Made by a program: the position numbers and the translations under genes
NCBI GenBank assembly: GCA_013399695.1
Contig: VXAU01004018.1
Coordinates: forward strand, 1,054,001-1,118,000
Direction: 5' to 3'
DNA length: 64,000 nucleotides
DNA from: Formicarius rufipectus
Taxonomy: Eukaryota > Chordata > Aves > Passeriformes > Formicariidae
Notes under the pieces: model-generated
Databases searched by the model: none
What the model was told of the DNA's origin: nothing
Seen by the model: only the letters and a program-made list of their open reading frames with translations
Shown: positions 51,383 to 63,800 of the stretch, piece after piece
How the letters are laid out: each line of letters begins with the position of its first letter
How positions within the stretch are numbered: position 1 is the first letter of the stretch

Positions 51383-54300
51383 GGGTTGGGACCTACATCT
51401 ATTGGGAGACTGGCTCACACTTGAAATAAGTTGTACAGCATTTCTTCCTGAAAAGATTCTTACAAGGTTGGTCTTCAATTATTGCTTGCAACTAAAAAGG
51501 GGTTTAGGATAACTGCACACTTTGAGTTTGATGTCCCTTGGAGTTGTCAGTGAATAGACTCATGATAGTGAAAGCACTTTATGAATAGATGACTCAAGAA
51601 GTGTTTCCTTTCAGAGTGTCTTTAAAATAACTTTCCTTGAATGAATCTGAAAGATTCTATAAAAATGTGAATGTGTGGATAAGCACAGTGTGAAAATGTA
51701 TGGATTAAAAAAAAAAGCCAATTTAAAAATTAGCAATCCAGGAAAATTAAGTTCTGAATTCACATAGCAAAGGTGCAAAGTTTTCAAGTAACTGCCAAGG
51801 AGAAAAGGTGTAGCCAGCAGCTCAGCTTTATCGAGGCAGGTATTTAAAGGCATCTCTCTGATCTGTGTCTTGCAGGCTTGCCAGGGGACTGAAGTGAAGG
51901 TGAGGATGGTTGGTGGAGGTCTGGGAGCTGTGTTGAGGATCAGACAGTGCTGCCTGTGTTAGTCTGCATAGCCCATTCTGCCCTGCCCTCGTGGTTCTAC
52001 ACCTTAACCCTGTGATGTGACAGCTGTGACTCTGGAGATTTGGCAGATGTTTTCCTACAGGAAAAAACTGCTTACTGTCCTCACTGAGGTTGCTTTTCAT
52101 TTCCACTCAAGTAGGCATTGGTGAGAGGGTCTAGAAGTGGGCACCTCTTGTAGGGCTTCCTGCCAGCCAGATGTTAGTGGCAAGTGAGTTTAAAGTAAGC
52201 CCTTTACTGACGCTGGTGTGATGTGAAGAAAGTTTAACTTGGACTTGCTTTCACACTTGAGAGCCTATTACAAACTGGAAAACTTCTTGGTGTAGCACAA
52301 GATGGTTGTTGTTGTGTCTGAGACATAGATGTGGTCCATAGCCTTCCTTTTACATCAAGGCTTGCATCTTGTTTCAAGGTCGATAAATCATTTGGATTGC
52401 TCTCACAATACCTTTCCCCCAGCTTAAAAAGCAAGGGTTAAATTTGTGTGTTTTGCATGTAAAGGCAGGGATTTAATTTTTAAAACATGTCAGACATCTA
52501 TTTGAGTTGGGAGCTAGGTCCCTAAATATCTTTCAAAATCTGGAGCTGTGCAACAGATGGAGAATCAGCATTTAAAGAGTAATTTCACAAAGGAAGCAGA
52601 GCATCGTTAGTGAAATTATTTCCTTTAGCAAATAGTTGCACAGCATGAAGGAAGAAAGCAGAGCCAGCATCTTGCACATGGAAATCATGCTTACTCTCCC
52701 TCTCCTCGTGCCTCCTTTCTAGTTCTTTTTTATTTTTGGAATGAATGCACCAGGCCCCACTGTGGCACAATGCACAGCGTGTACCCAAATGGTACACAGC
52801 AACACATTGGCCTCTTGTTGGCACCATGTGGCAGGTCAGAGTGGACTCTTTGCTGTGTCCCATGGAAAGATAAACCCTCCTTATGTCCTTAAGTGATTTT
52901 AATGTAGATACAGATGTCACAAATACACTGAACAAGAGTTACTGGCCTGCAGAATTAGTCCAAGAACATGTCAGAGAGTCTTAAGAGCAGACTGATAATA
53001 TGGTGTGTCAGGCTTATGGAACTGGATGTTGAGCCATGCCATGTATATATGGACCTCAGGTTACGTGCAAATATAGGGCTGCAGCTGGGGCCAATATCCC
53101 AGGAAACAGAGGAAAATCCCATCAGCTACCCATGTCATAGTATCAAAACCTGTCAATATACCTGGTAGGGAAAATCCAATCTCTGACCATCTTGGATGAC
53201 AATAGTGACACTGCAGAGACTGTGTAATCAGGAACTGGTGACAGCCTAGAACAGATCTCCAAAGTTTCCTTATCCTGAATTCTGGAGGCAAGTGCAGTGT
53301 GCAAATAAGTTTTGCAGTGTCTGTGAGGGAAAGGCAACTTTCTAGACAGGTGGAGCTCACCAGTTTTCAAAAAACCAGCTTCTGCTTAGAGATCAAACAA
53401 CTGCCATATGGTGTTGTTTTCTCCTATAGCACAAACATATTTAGCTCTGCCAGGGGAAGTCTGGGGAGCTGATTCTCTGGCCATGTAGGATATGGCTAAA
53501 ACTGGAGGAAAACAGTGCCAAAGCATGGAACAGCTTTGGATAAAGGAGACTGAATGGCAACTGCAGGAGGAGAGATGCAGTGGGTCTCTTAGGAGAGGAG
53601 TTAGGGCTCAGTTTCATTTTAGGAAAGCCTGGCAGCTACAGAGGTATGGGTGTAAAAGCAAATAAAAAATTGTAGAGCTCTCTAAGTAGACTCCTCCACC
53701 AATCTCTGAATCAACATTATTAAAGCTAAAAAAACCCCCAAATAATTGCATGCTACTGCTCTGATTCTCACCTATAAGACAAAATCTCATTAGGAGCTGC
53801 AATAACAGCACATCAAAGAGCAAAATTGGTTCAGAATGCTTGCACTTTCACAATACCCACTTTTAATTTGAGTGTTCAAAGTTGCTGCAAAACATTTTGG
53901 AAAATTAGCTGTTAGCTCCACACTGTAGTAATTTTTCTAGTGGTAACCATTGCATAGTACATCTAGACCATAATAAACTTTTTGGAGTACCTTAAATTTG
54001 TCTTGTTATTGTCTATCAGGTGTTGTTAATGCTCATCTTGTTCCAGTGCTGACTCAGTTGATGAGCATAATTTTGTGATGTAGGCAGCCCTAATTCATGA
54101 TGATCTGTGGTTTCACAGAATATCTAGAACCTTCCTCAAAAGCCATTTTGCAAGTGACTAAGGCAGTCATGAAAGATATTTGAGCTTCAGGTTGTGCTGT
54201 AACTGTAAACCGGCATTTATTATTTGGGCATTATAAACACAATTTTAACTTTACCTTTATCAATCCTTCATTAAAGAAGTGATCCATGCAGGAACCATTT

Positions 54301-57300
54301 GTTACTCTGTGCAGATAACTGTGTCACATTAGGAAAGGAAATTTTCAAAAAGGCAAAGCTTACAGCATTCAAGACAGCCTGAATATTTTTTTTCCCTTGG
54401 TCTCCCTTCCCCCTTCCAGGCTTTCTGCTCCAGTGGCTTGTATTGTAGTCATACTATGCTTCGAGTGCCTTGAGAGCATCTGTAATGCTGCATCCGTGGC
54501 ACTGTAAGCAAATAAACTATTTTTGTGCAGCAATCTGTAAGCTGCACTTCAAGAAACATTACCTTGTCTGCTGACAGGCGCTTGGGAAGGCTCAGTGAGG
54601 ACTGAGCAAAGAGAGCCCTGGCAGAATGAGGAAAGTTGTCTTCCTTGATGTGTTAAATCCAAAGCAACTGGAGGAGGGGTCTCATGGCATTGGGTTGTCC
54701 CTTCCTGGCCTTGGGCACTTTGGGAGCGAGGGGTTGTGCTGCTGTCCTGAGCCGCTGCTGTCCTGAGCCACTGCTGTCCGTGGTTCATGTTCAATGTGAG
54801 ACACAAAGGCAGTGGCCTTGCAGGATGGCTCTGGCAGATGCAACCAACACAACTTCTGAAGTGCATGAAATGGAATATCAGGGACTGGCACCTTAAAAAC
54901 ATCTTGGTGATCCACACTACCCAAACTTTGCTTGGTCTTGTTCCATATTTGATCATTTTATAAGTTAGGAGAAAATTCTGCCTTAGCACAGTCAAGTTTT
55001 GATCTGAAGAGTAAGTTGCTTCTTTCTGTCCCTTCTGTCATCTGTGGTGGTGAACACGATGTGGAGACTTTCACACCCGCTGAGGTCTAGCAGTAACAGA
55101 CTCACCCCCCCACAGTGACTGGCACCGAGGTTAACTGCAGAGAGGATCTGGGACACCTGCAAGATGTAACTGATGGCAGGGTGAGATTTCACATTAAGTT
55201 GTCTTGGTTTGTCCTTGTGTCTGTCCCTCCAAGATAAAACCCTCTTTTTCCTGGAAAATCACAAGTCCTACTGCCCTGCAGTAACATCTGGCACCCAGGG
55301 AAGCTGCTTTTTCCTTTGCTTTCATTTCTAAGCAGTTTTCTGTAAGTCTCTTGAGATTCAAAGCTGGGTTTGTTGAAGTCTTGTGTTCTTTCCCTCCCCC
55401 TCCAGTATTTCACAGGAGTCTTCTTTTTTCATTCCTACCTTTTGCTAAAGAACAAATTGCTTTCCCCTGCACCATTGGAGCTGCAGTTTCTTGTGCCCTT
55501 CGTACGAGATGCTTTCAGAGCTGGAGGATTGGATCAGACTCCTTGATGACTCTCCCCATACACCACTTTTAAGGCTTCAAGGCTCACCTGCTTTTTAGCA
55601 AATCAGAGTTGACACCAGCTTACTTCAATGCTGATGGATGCTTTTCTCCTACTTCTTGGGCTTTGTGGATGGGCTGTTGGCAAGCATTCCTGACTGCAGC
55701 TGCTAAAGCCTTAATCTCCCTTTATGGAGATGCAGAAGTTGCCTTTAGTGAGTCTCTGAGGTCTCTTGCTGCAGTGCCAAAGACTTTGGTTCATCGCAGG
55801 AATGGGGCAAAGTCTGTAGAAGGCCAGTTCACTGAACTGATGTTAGGGCTGGCTTTGCTGGGAACCGTGGGGGATGGATACCTGCAGCATCTTGCAGTGT
55901 TATGTGCCAGTTGTGATCTGTTCTGGTGTCCCAGTTAGCTCCAGTTAATCTGTGAGAATAGTGGTACCATTATCCAGGACAAACCTACCCTCTACCCTAT
56001 GAAAAAACCCAGCAAGACTCCCTCAAATGAGGGAAAGCCAAATGGTTTAGGTTGAGATCTTTTCAACATTCATGTTAAGCTGCTGACTGCAGGTTCTTGG
56101 GATTGGTTTGAACTGCAGCCTAGGAAGGTGCTGAGAGACAGAGGAGAGCCACTCTCCTTCCCAGAGTGGTCTGGCCTGGGGTGGGATTAACCTCTTTGTT
56201 CAGTGCAGAGGAAAAAAATATTCAAAGCATGCCAGCGTTGACCTACATTTGATCCTTGTGATGCGCAAGTTCTGCTTCTTGCACTTTTTCTTGTGGTGAC
56301 CTTTTGTTCCTAGGAGGTAGAAACTGCTTTGAGGCATTGCTGTATGTTTTGTACAGCAAAAGTTTCCTTCCAACAGGAAAGGATAATTTGAGGACTGTTA
56401 TTTCTGTTACAGGAAATCCCAAAGTTGAATTAAAAAAAAAAAGAAAACTTGTTCTTGTGAAGTCTTCAAATATCATAAGATTAAGTCTCTCTTTAGATTC
56501 TGACATTATGGATGGGATGATTGCCACTGATCTCTCATATGTGCCGTGTGCTTAGAAATAGGATATTTTGCCAAAGTCTTTCCTCACCACCAACCAAATC
56601 TCAGGGAGGAAAAGAAACAAGTTCTGTTTGAGTGCCCACAGGGTGAGGAAGGGCCAGGGTGCTGGTGTTTGAAATGTCAAATGATCTGGCTGAGAGAAGT
56701 ATGGATATTTTCCTCTGGTATTTCTATTACTGCATATGAGAGAGCAGAAATTAGTTATTCAGAGGACAAGAGGAGATTCAGAGGAGCATATGGTATTCCA
56801 AGGCAGAGTTGTGCTAATGCTTTTTTCAAATTTTTTTACCTTCCCTTCTGTCTGTTTTCTGGAGGAATAGAAGCACAGGTGAGGAAGGACATGAGGAAAG
56901 CTGTTTGGGGTTGAACAAGACTTCTGACCTTGGAAAAAACTCATCTGCATTTGCGAAACTGGGAAGTGAGCCTTAAAGAAATTGGGACAGCCACTTGCAA
57001 GCCCTAAATGAGGGATGGGTCCTCTGCACCTTTCCCACCCTTTTCTTAGCTGCTTTAAGCCTTTAATTGATGGAAATAAGGGTCTGTAAAGACCCTTCCT
57101 AAAGGGTGCATCATGGTGTTTGCAGATGTGACTCATAACAGCTGACGCACTGCAGAGGGAGACCAGGTATTAGGTGCAAAACCCAGGATGTCTGCAGACA
57201 GCAACATCTTCAGAAGGGTCCATCTGTAACAGGCCACAAAGCTGAACTGACCTATTTTACCTTGCTGGCTCCTGACACAGGCAAAATGCTATCCAGTCAC

Positions 57301-58799
57301 AAATTATTTCCACGAGGGCAGCACTCTATGTCTTTTGACTGGGTTTTGTCAGCCAGCACCTTTTCCCTTCTGCTGTGCAGTCTACTCAGGTGAACTCGTG
57401 TGAGCAGCAATAAATACCCGGGGGCAGAGAGCAGCCTGACCTTATCAGTGCATCTGCCCCTTTCATTTGAAGGATGCCAAGGTTACAGAGTTGGAGATAA
57501 GAGATGGCAAACAGTGTTTGCTGGAGCAGAACATCAGCTCCTGCCAGGATGCCCCTCCCCCCAGTGAAGTGATGGAGGGAGTGGTGACCTAGACAAGAGT
57601 GCAACTGGCCAGCTCGAGGTTTTGTTATGTCAAGAGGGCTGGGTTCAGGTTACCTGTGCAGCCTTGCTTCTGGTGCACCCCAGCTTTGGAGAGCTAAAGT
57701 ATTAGGTTTCCATGTATTCAGTGTGCTGCTTAACAAAACAAAAACCCAAACACAGAAGAAAAAAAAAATCAAAAATATGGAAAGAACTAGAAATCCATCC
57801 ATCACATTGTGTGGCACTGCATTTAACCCTCCCAGGGGGCTGAGACCTGATTAGCTTTACTTGCTTTGTGGACTAGCAGAGCACAGAACAGTTGGATACC
57901 TGGGCCAGGCACACGAGGCCAGACAGTGTTTAACAATGAGTTTTGTGGCTACAGGGCTGGTTTTGCCAGTCTGTTTATGGTCCAGGATCTAATGTGATCC
58001 TGCAGGTTAAAGGCTCTTTCATATCTGATCCCTCTGGGATTACCTGTGTTCCTGTCTGTTTCAGGACTGCTTTCTCCCCACCCCCTTCCTTTTTTTTTTT
58101 TTTTCCTTCTCTTACTGATTGTCCCATGCCAGACTTTCAGTCCTGCTGTTCCCACAAAGATGGCTCTGGAAAGGTTCCCTTACGTGCTGGCACTGCTTAG
58201 TTTCTTTTCTCTCCCTAACACCTCATGCTGGGCAAGATCCAGCTTTGTTTGGATCCTGCACAACATCCTTCCTGTGTCCAGCTCCTGCTGGATCATGAGC
58301 AGTCAGCACAATTTATTTGCTATGGAATATAAGATGTCATCAGATTTTTCTCCTTCATTGTGGAAAAGCAGCATCCCACACAGACGGTGCTGCCACTGGA
58401 CTTTGCATTACAAACTCTCCCAAGCAGGGATTGGCACTTGCAAAGCATCGTCTTTTGTCCCTCTCTAGTGGCTGTCACACGAGCAGAGATTTGTGGACTT
58501 CTACCTCCAAAACAAGTTTGCAGAGTAGCTGGGCTTGTTATCAAACGTTGTCCCTTGATGGTTATCCTCCAGTGTGGAATACCAAGTTATGGCTCCAAAG
58601 GAATAGCGAGGCAGAGCCTCCCTTGACAACATCCTCTGCAGTCCTTCCGAAGGCAACACAGCTCCATCACTTCGCACCACACATGGTGTGTGCCAGTCTT
58701 TATCTGGCATCTCCAGCTCTAATAGGAACATACGCCTGGCTAAATTAAGAAGGAATATTTTTGTGCTTTAGTACAAGCATACTAACAACTCTGATTTAT
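51383..58799. other. Intergenic sequence, no gene recognised
   Basis: A short 18-bp tandem (gctgctgtcctgagcc-type, about 2.5 copies) lies at 54735-54781. Poly-T occurs near 58090. No exon or mobile element is supported. Confidence 0.45.
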
Positions 58800-59160
58800 T
58801 TTAAGGATATGTCTTAAAAGCATTAAAAGGGGCACAAAATAATAATTCATGTAATATACCACTGTGGAAACTGTCGAGTGCTGTCATGCTACGGGCGTTG
58901 TATTTAATACATGGGCTGGCAAGAGGCATTGCTAATAGAATTTGCATTAATACACACAGCTTCTTTAAAAATTAATTAGCCAAAGTAGAGCATCGTGTGC
59001 CGAGACTCTCAAACAGGAGAGAAACACTGAAGCGGCACTGAAATAAGCAGCCTCAAAGCTGCTGGAAATATTGCCCCAGCCCTTTGCTCCTGCCCATCGC
59101 ATCCTGCCGGGGACACAGACACAAACTGACAGTGGGAAGCATCGACGTGGAAAATTCAGA
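58800..59160. promoter_or_regulatory. Candidate conserved non-coding element with octamer and homeodomain sites
   Basis: Repeat-free sequence containing the octamer ATTTGCAT (58940-58947) running straight into TTAAT, and a taattag site at about 58974, then a GC-richer flank. POU and homeodomain factors bind such sites. Conservation is a guess from texture. Confidence 0.22.
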
Positions 59161-59609
59161 AGGAAATCGTAGATGTGAGCCGGGCCCGGGGGCTCCTGTG
59201 CTGCTGCTGAAGGCTGTTGTGCTGCAGCTGCAAAGAAATACAGGGAACCTGTTAAGTGACAAAAAGGGAATGTGATCTTTTCTAATGCTCTCCCAGAGGC
59301 TGGGCACTGCCAGCCCCTCGTGGCTCTGTGTGCCAGCACAGGTGAAGGTGCCGCAGGGCAGCTGCGTGGCATTCCAGGGCTCACCAGGGAGCTGCTGGGG
59401 AACCCTCATCCCAAAGCAGCCCCGTACCTTCACATCCCTCCTTCACCCCGCAAAAGTAACGGCAGCTCGGGGTGCCAGTACTCGACAGGTTGGATAAAGC
59501 AGCAGCAGCAGCCGTGCACCCTCAGTTTCCAGCACCTTCAGTTTCTTCGTGTGCTGGAGATGCCTTTGGCTGTTCCACGTGGAGGAGAGAAAACAAACTT
59601 TTCCTGGTC
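59161..59609. other. GC-richer flank left of the tandem array
   Basis: Sequence rich in CTG/CAG and scattered CpG. A short cagcagcagcag run lies at about 59500-59513. No exon is recognised, although open frames pass through it on both strands. Confidence 0.45.
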
Positions 59610-60800
59610 ACATTTGCTTGCCTGGGGAAACCACGGGGCACAGAGCGGGAGAACAGCTGCCGTGTTGTGTTGGGAAGCCGTGAGGTGCGGAGCTGGGAAT
59701 GGGCGCCGTGTTGTCTGAGGAAACCGTGGTGCTGTGGAGCCGCTGCCGTTTGGTGGAACAGGTGCCGTTTTTTGGAATGGCCACCATGGTATGTCTGAGG
59801 AAACCACAGGGCACTGAGCAGGGGAGAGGCTGCCACTTTGTGTCTGGGGAAACCGTGGGGTGTAGAGTGGGGGAATGGCGCCATTTTGTGTCTTGGGCCG
59901 CCATTCTGTGTCTGGGGTAACCACGGGGCTGTGGAGCTGGGAATGGCTGCCATTCTGTGTCTGGGGTAACCACGGGGCTGTGGAGCTGGGGAAAAGCTGC
60001 CATTCTGTGTCTGGGGTAACCACGGGGCTGTGGAGCTGGGGAAAAGCTGCCATTTTGTGGAACAGCTACCATTCTTTGTCTGGGTCAAGCCACAGGACAT
60101 GGAGCAGGGAAATGGCTGTTATTTTGTGTCTGGGGGAACCATTTTGTGTCTGGGGAAACCATGGGGCATGGAGCTGAGGAGAAGCTGCCATTTTGTGGAA
60201 CAGCTGCCATTCTGTCTCTGGGGAAGCCACAGGACATGGAGCAGGGACACGGCTGCCATTTTGTGTCTGAGGAAACCAAAGGGCTGTGGAGCTGGGGAAT
60301 GACTGCCACTTGGCAGAAAAGCTGCCCTTTTTTGAATGGCTACCACAGAATATCGTGGGAAACCACAGGGCACAGAGCAGGGGAATGGTCATCATTTTGT
60401 GTTTGGGAAAGCCATAGGGCGTGGAGCTGAGAGCAGCCACCATTTTGTGTCTGGGGAAACCATGGGGCATGGAGCTGAGGAGAAGCTGCCATTTTGTGGA
60501 ACAGCTGCCATTCTGTCTCTGGGGAAGCCACAGGACATGGAGCAGGGACACGGCTGCCATTTTGTGTCTGAGGAAACCAAAGGGCTGTGGAGCTGGGGAA
60601 TGACTGCCACTTGGCAGAAAAGCTGCCCTTTTTTGAATGGCTACCACAGAATATCGTGGGAAACCACAGGGCACAGAGCAGGGGAATGGTCATCATTTTG
60701 TGTTTGGGAAAGCCATAGGGCGTGGAGCTGAGAGCAGCCACCATTTTGTGTCTGGGGAAACCACGCAATGTGGAGCAGGGGAATGGCCACTTTGTTTGTC
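59610..60800. repeat. Higher-order tandem array of about 50-bp monomers carrying YY1-type motifs
   Basis: A unit of about 50 bp, of the form gctgccattttgtgtctggg then gaaaccacagggc, then atggagcaggggaatg, is repeated roughly 23 times. The left end (59610-59880) is the most diverged and carries CCGTTTT/CCGTGTT forms. From 59901 to 60050 three units repeat at 49, 50 and 50 bp almost without change. From 60139 to 60740 two blocks of 301 bp (six monomers each) follow head to tail, apparently identical, with a partial third copy to about 60765. CCATTTTG or CCATTCTG occurs at about fourteen places. On the minus strand these read (A)AAATGGC, the YY1 core. Long open frames on both strands arise because 50 and 301 are not multiples of three and the unit lacks stops; they are not genes. 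Confidence 0.95.
60139..60740. repeat. Two head-to-tail 301-bp blocks, apparently identical
   Basis: Block 1 is 60139-60439 and block 2 is 60440-60740. Reading them side by side I find no difference. Motif positions repeat with an exact offset of 301 (for example 60188/60489, 60207/60508, 60256/60557). The adjoining array units differ from one another by several bases. Near-identity implies a very recent duplication, gene conversion, or an assembly artefact. Confidence 0.92.
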
Positions 60801-63800
60801 TGGGCTACTTTTAGTCAGAAGTTGTACAAAATTAATGATATTTGTGACAGCACTTGGTCTTGTTGTGGCCTTATCTTCTTGTGTACTTTAGTCTTGCTGG
60901 GTTATAGGTCTGAGCTGTGGTGTGGCTATGAGGGATCCAACCTCGTTGTCCCTGGGCATCCTTCTTATCGGCTGAATGGGGGAAAACAGGCCCAAGAGTG
61001 AGGTACCATGTCTGAGCTGAGCAGAGTTTCTCTTTGCAATGAGTTTCTCTCATTCCTGAGCTCTTCCCAGCTTTACAACTTTCCTGCAAAGAACTTCCCC
61101 CAGGTGTAGATATTTTCCTCCCTTACTACCTGTGAGTTCTCTGTCTCCAACTATCTGTTAAAATTATGAATAATTCCCAGCCTGTTCATGTACTGTCACC
61201 TTGACGATATTTATAAGCTGTAATCCTGTCCCCTTTGAGTCAAGGCAGAGCCACTGTTTCTAGTGCAGTCACGTGTCTCATTGTCCAATTTCAGGGTTCA
61301 TTACTCAGCAGTGGAAATTCCGTCTGGGCTGGAATTTGGAAAGCAGAGCTTCAGATTGGGAGCAATTAAAAAAAAATCAAATAGAGGTATTAACTGTTAT
61401 GGAAGAGCAAGGGAGATGAATGGTTTTAGCTACAGTATGGCTGCTTTTGGTAAGTTATGGTAAGTTAAATGAGTTTCAAGCAGTACAACATTTCTGCTTT
61501 CATTGCAGCTTCAATCCTCTCAGCATGTCTATCTGCGTGATGAGCATGTGCAGCCTGGGAAAGGTTAAGGCACAGCAGCAGTCTTGGTGGGCAGCCAGCT
61601 CTGGGCCAAATACTGTAGGTTAAAATATAACTGGAGATCAGAAAAACTGTTCTTTTTAGGGCAAATTCTTCAGTTTTTCAGAACCCAGACCTGGTCAGTA
61701 ACTGTAGGCTCTTTGGCTCTTCAAGGATGGAGAGGAAGGCCTGGCAGAGACTCCAATAGTTGCTTTTTAGATTTCGAGGAGGTTGTTACTGTAAGATCTG
61801 ACATATTTAATGAGTGGGTGTTTTTCTGATTCATCATTTCAGGTCTCTGTTTATTCATAGAGTGGTCTGGGTTACCTTCCCTCTCCAAGCCCTAGGAAAT
61901 CATGTCATTAGTGATAAATGCTCAGATTGCTGCTGGCATCTGAGGATTCACTGCACAGAGCGAGCTCAGGGGACATGAGTATCCCCTTGGGAAGGCTGAG
62001 GGGGTGGTTGGCAATGGGAAAGCACCTACGCTCAGTTCTGCAGCAAAATGAAACACAAATCAAATATCAAATTCTTTCACACCACGTAGAGAGACTCGTA
62101 GGACTCCTTTGCTGACCAGATGTACTGAGTAGCAGATCAGGGAGGCAGAGCTGAGGTGGGTGTATGTGTGTGTACGTCAAGGAATCCATTGGTTTGCATC
62201 CAGTGTGGGATGAACTGGTAGCTGGGACATGATTTAGAAGCATTAAAAATGAGGGATATTGGAGATGGGTTGAGCTGGACTCCAGCTCTCAAAGACAGGT
62301 TCAAACTGCTGGGTCTGAGGATTGAAATGGGTCAAGAAGCTCTAAATCTAGGAAAGCTTTGCTTCTACATCAGAATGCAAATAGATACTTTTTGTTCTCT
62401 GTCACAATGATAGGAATGCCATTCTGGTGACTGCCCTGAGGGCCTCCCCTTGCCCTGCTACTTCACCACCACTCTGCAGCCCTGCCCTTGCCACCAGTAC
62501 CTTCCAGGGCCAAAGAGAATGGAGAAGGAATTGCTCTCTGCTCCAGCATGGGAAACTGAGGCTACAGCCAGAGTTTGGGCCTTCTTGCTGCTCCCAGTTT
62601 TGAGTGGGGAAACTTCCCTGCGTCACTGGTCAGACTGTCTTGTGCATCTTCCAAGGCCAAGATATACAGAAAGTGCTGGCTCAAGTGGGCATTTGCTACC
62701 TAGAGGATGATGGACCTGCTGAGATCTGCAGAGGAAGGATCTTTGGAAGACTGCAGTGAAACAGGCAAGTGAAAACATTCTGCTGTACTGTAAGAGGGTG
62801 GAAGAGAGGGTTGAGACACTGGGGAGGGCAGGATGCTTTCTGTGTGAGAGACCTTAGTCTCAGGACAAGGCTGCACATCCTCAGTTGCTCCTTGTGAATC
62901 TCTGGGAATGGAATCAGTGTGTTATGGAAAGGGTGTTGCGTGCGAAGCAGCGCTCGGTGCTAACATCAAGGATGTTTGTCTTGTTGGTGCCTTACTGTCT
63001 TTGATTTCCCCAGAAACAAAGTGAATCCCTTAAGGAATTTCTTTCTCGCTTTCCTCCTGAAATTTGATTCTTTGAAGACATTGAGGAATTGCATAGTTTA
63101 GGAAAAGATTCCTAGGGAGCAGCTTGCAGGGCTGGGCATGTCAGCTTCTGTTGCCTTGTGCTGCATCCTGAGACTGAGTCAGGAGCACCCTGGGAAATAC
63201 TGATCTGATGCTGTGGTGAGTGCCTCCTGCAGCTCCATAGTAGTCCACAGGGGTTTAAGCCATCAGAGGGCCTGAAGCAACAGCCAAACATGACAGCAGA
63301 GGACTGAGGAAGTAGGGAGAGGAAAACACTTGCTTTCCCCTCAGTTACCAGTAGCATCAGTTCTGCCTTAGATTTTTTCCTGCTGCCAGGTCCAATGTTC
63401 ACCCAAGATGTGGGACAGGCCTGGCCTCCCAGCAGCCAGGGAAGTGTGACTCTGAACCAGGACTCACCCTATGTCTGGAGCAAAGCTGCTGATTTTCCCA
63501 GTGAAATCCCTGTGCTGCAGTGGCAAGACCTCAGGGCTATTGCAGCATGAGGGATTTGGCAGCAGCAGAGAGGTGGGGTGTAGCCCTAAATTATAACCTG
63601 GTCTTTAGTTATATTAAGGACAAAATGGTGGTACTTTAATTTTTTTTCTATTAACAACAAAATAGGGTTTGAGTATTTTTTTTTTATCCTTCCCTTTTAT
63701 TTCCCCTCCCTGGCTCTTTAGTAATGCTCTGCTGCTTCTTCGCTAGGCAGCCAGAGCCTGTGTGACCCTGACTGTCCCAGGCCCTCCTGTCCTCAGGACA

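Noticed and set aside
59522..60768. Open frames up to 202 codons with repeated peptides in the tandem array
   Set aside because: The repeat units (50 and 301 bp) are not multiples of three, so peptides shift frame between units. Frames are open on both strands at once and start in mid-unit. This is repeat DNA without evidence of coding.
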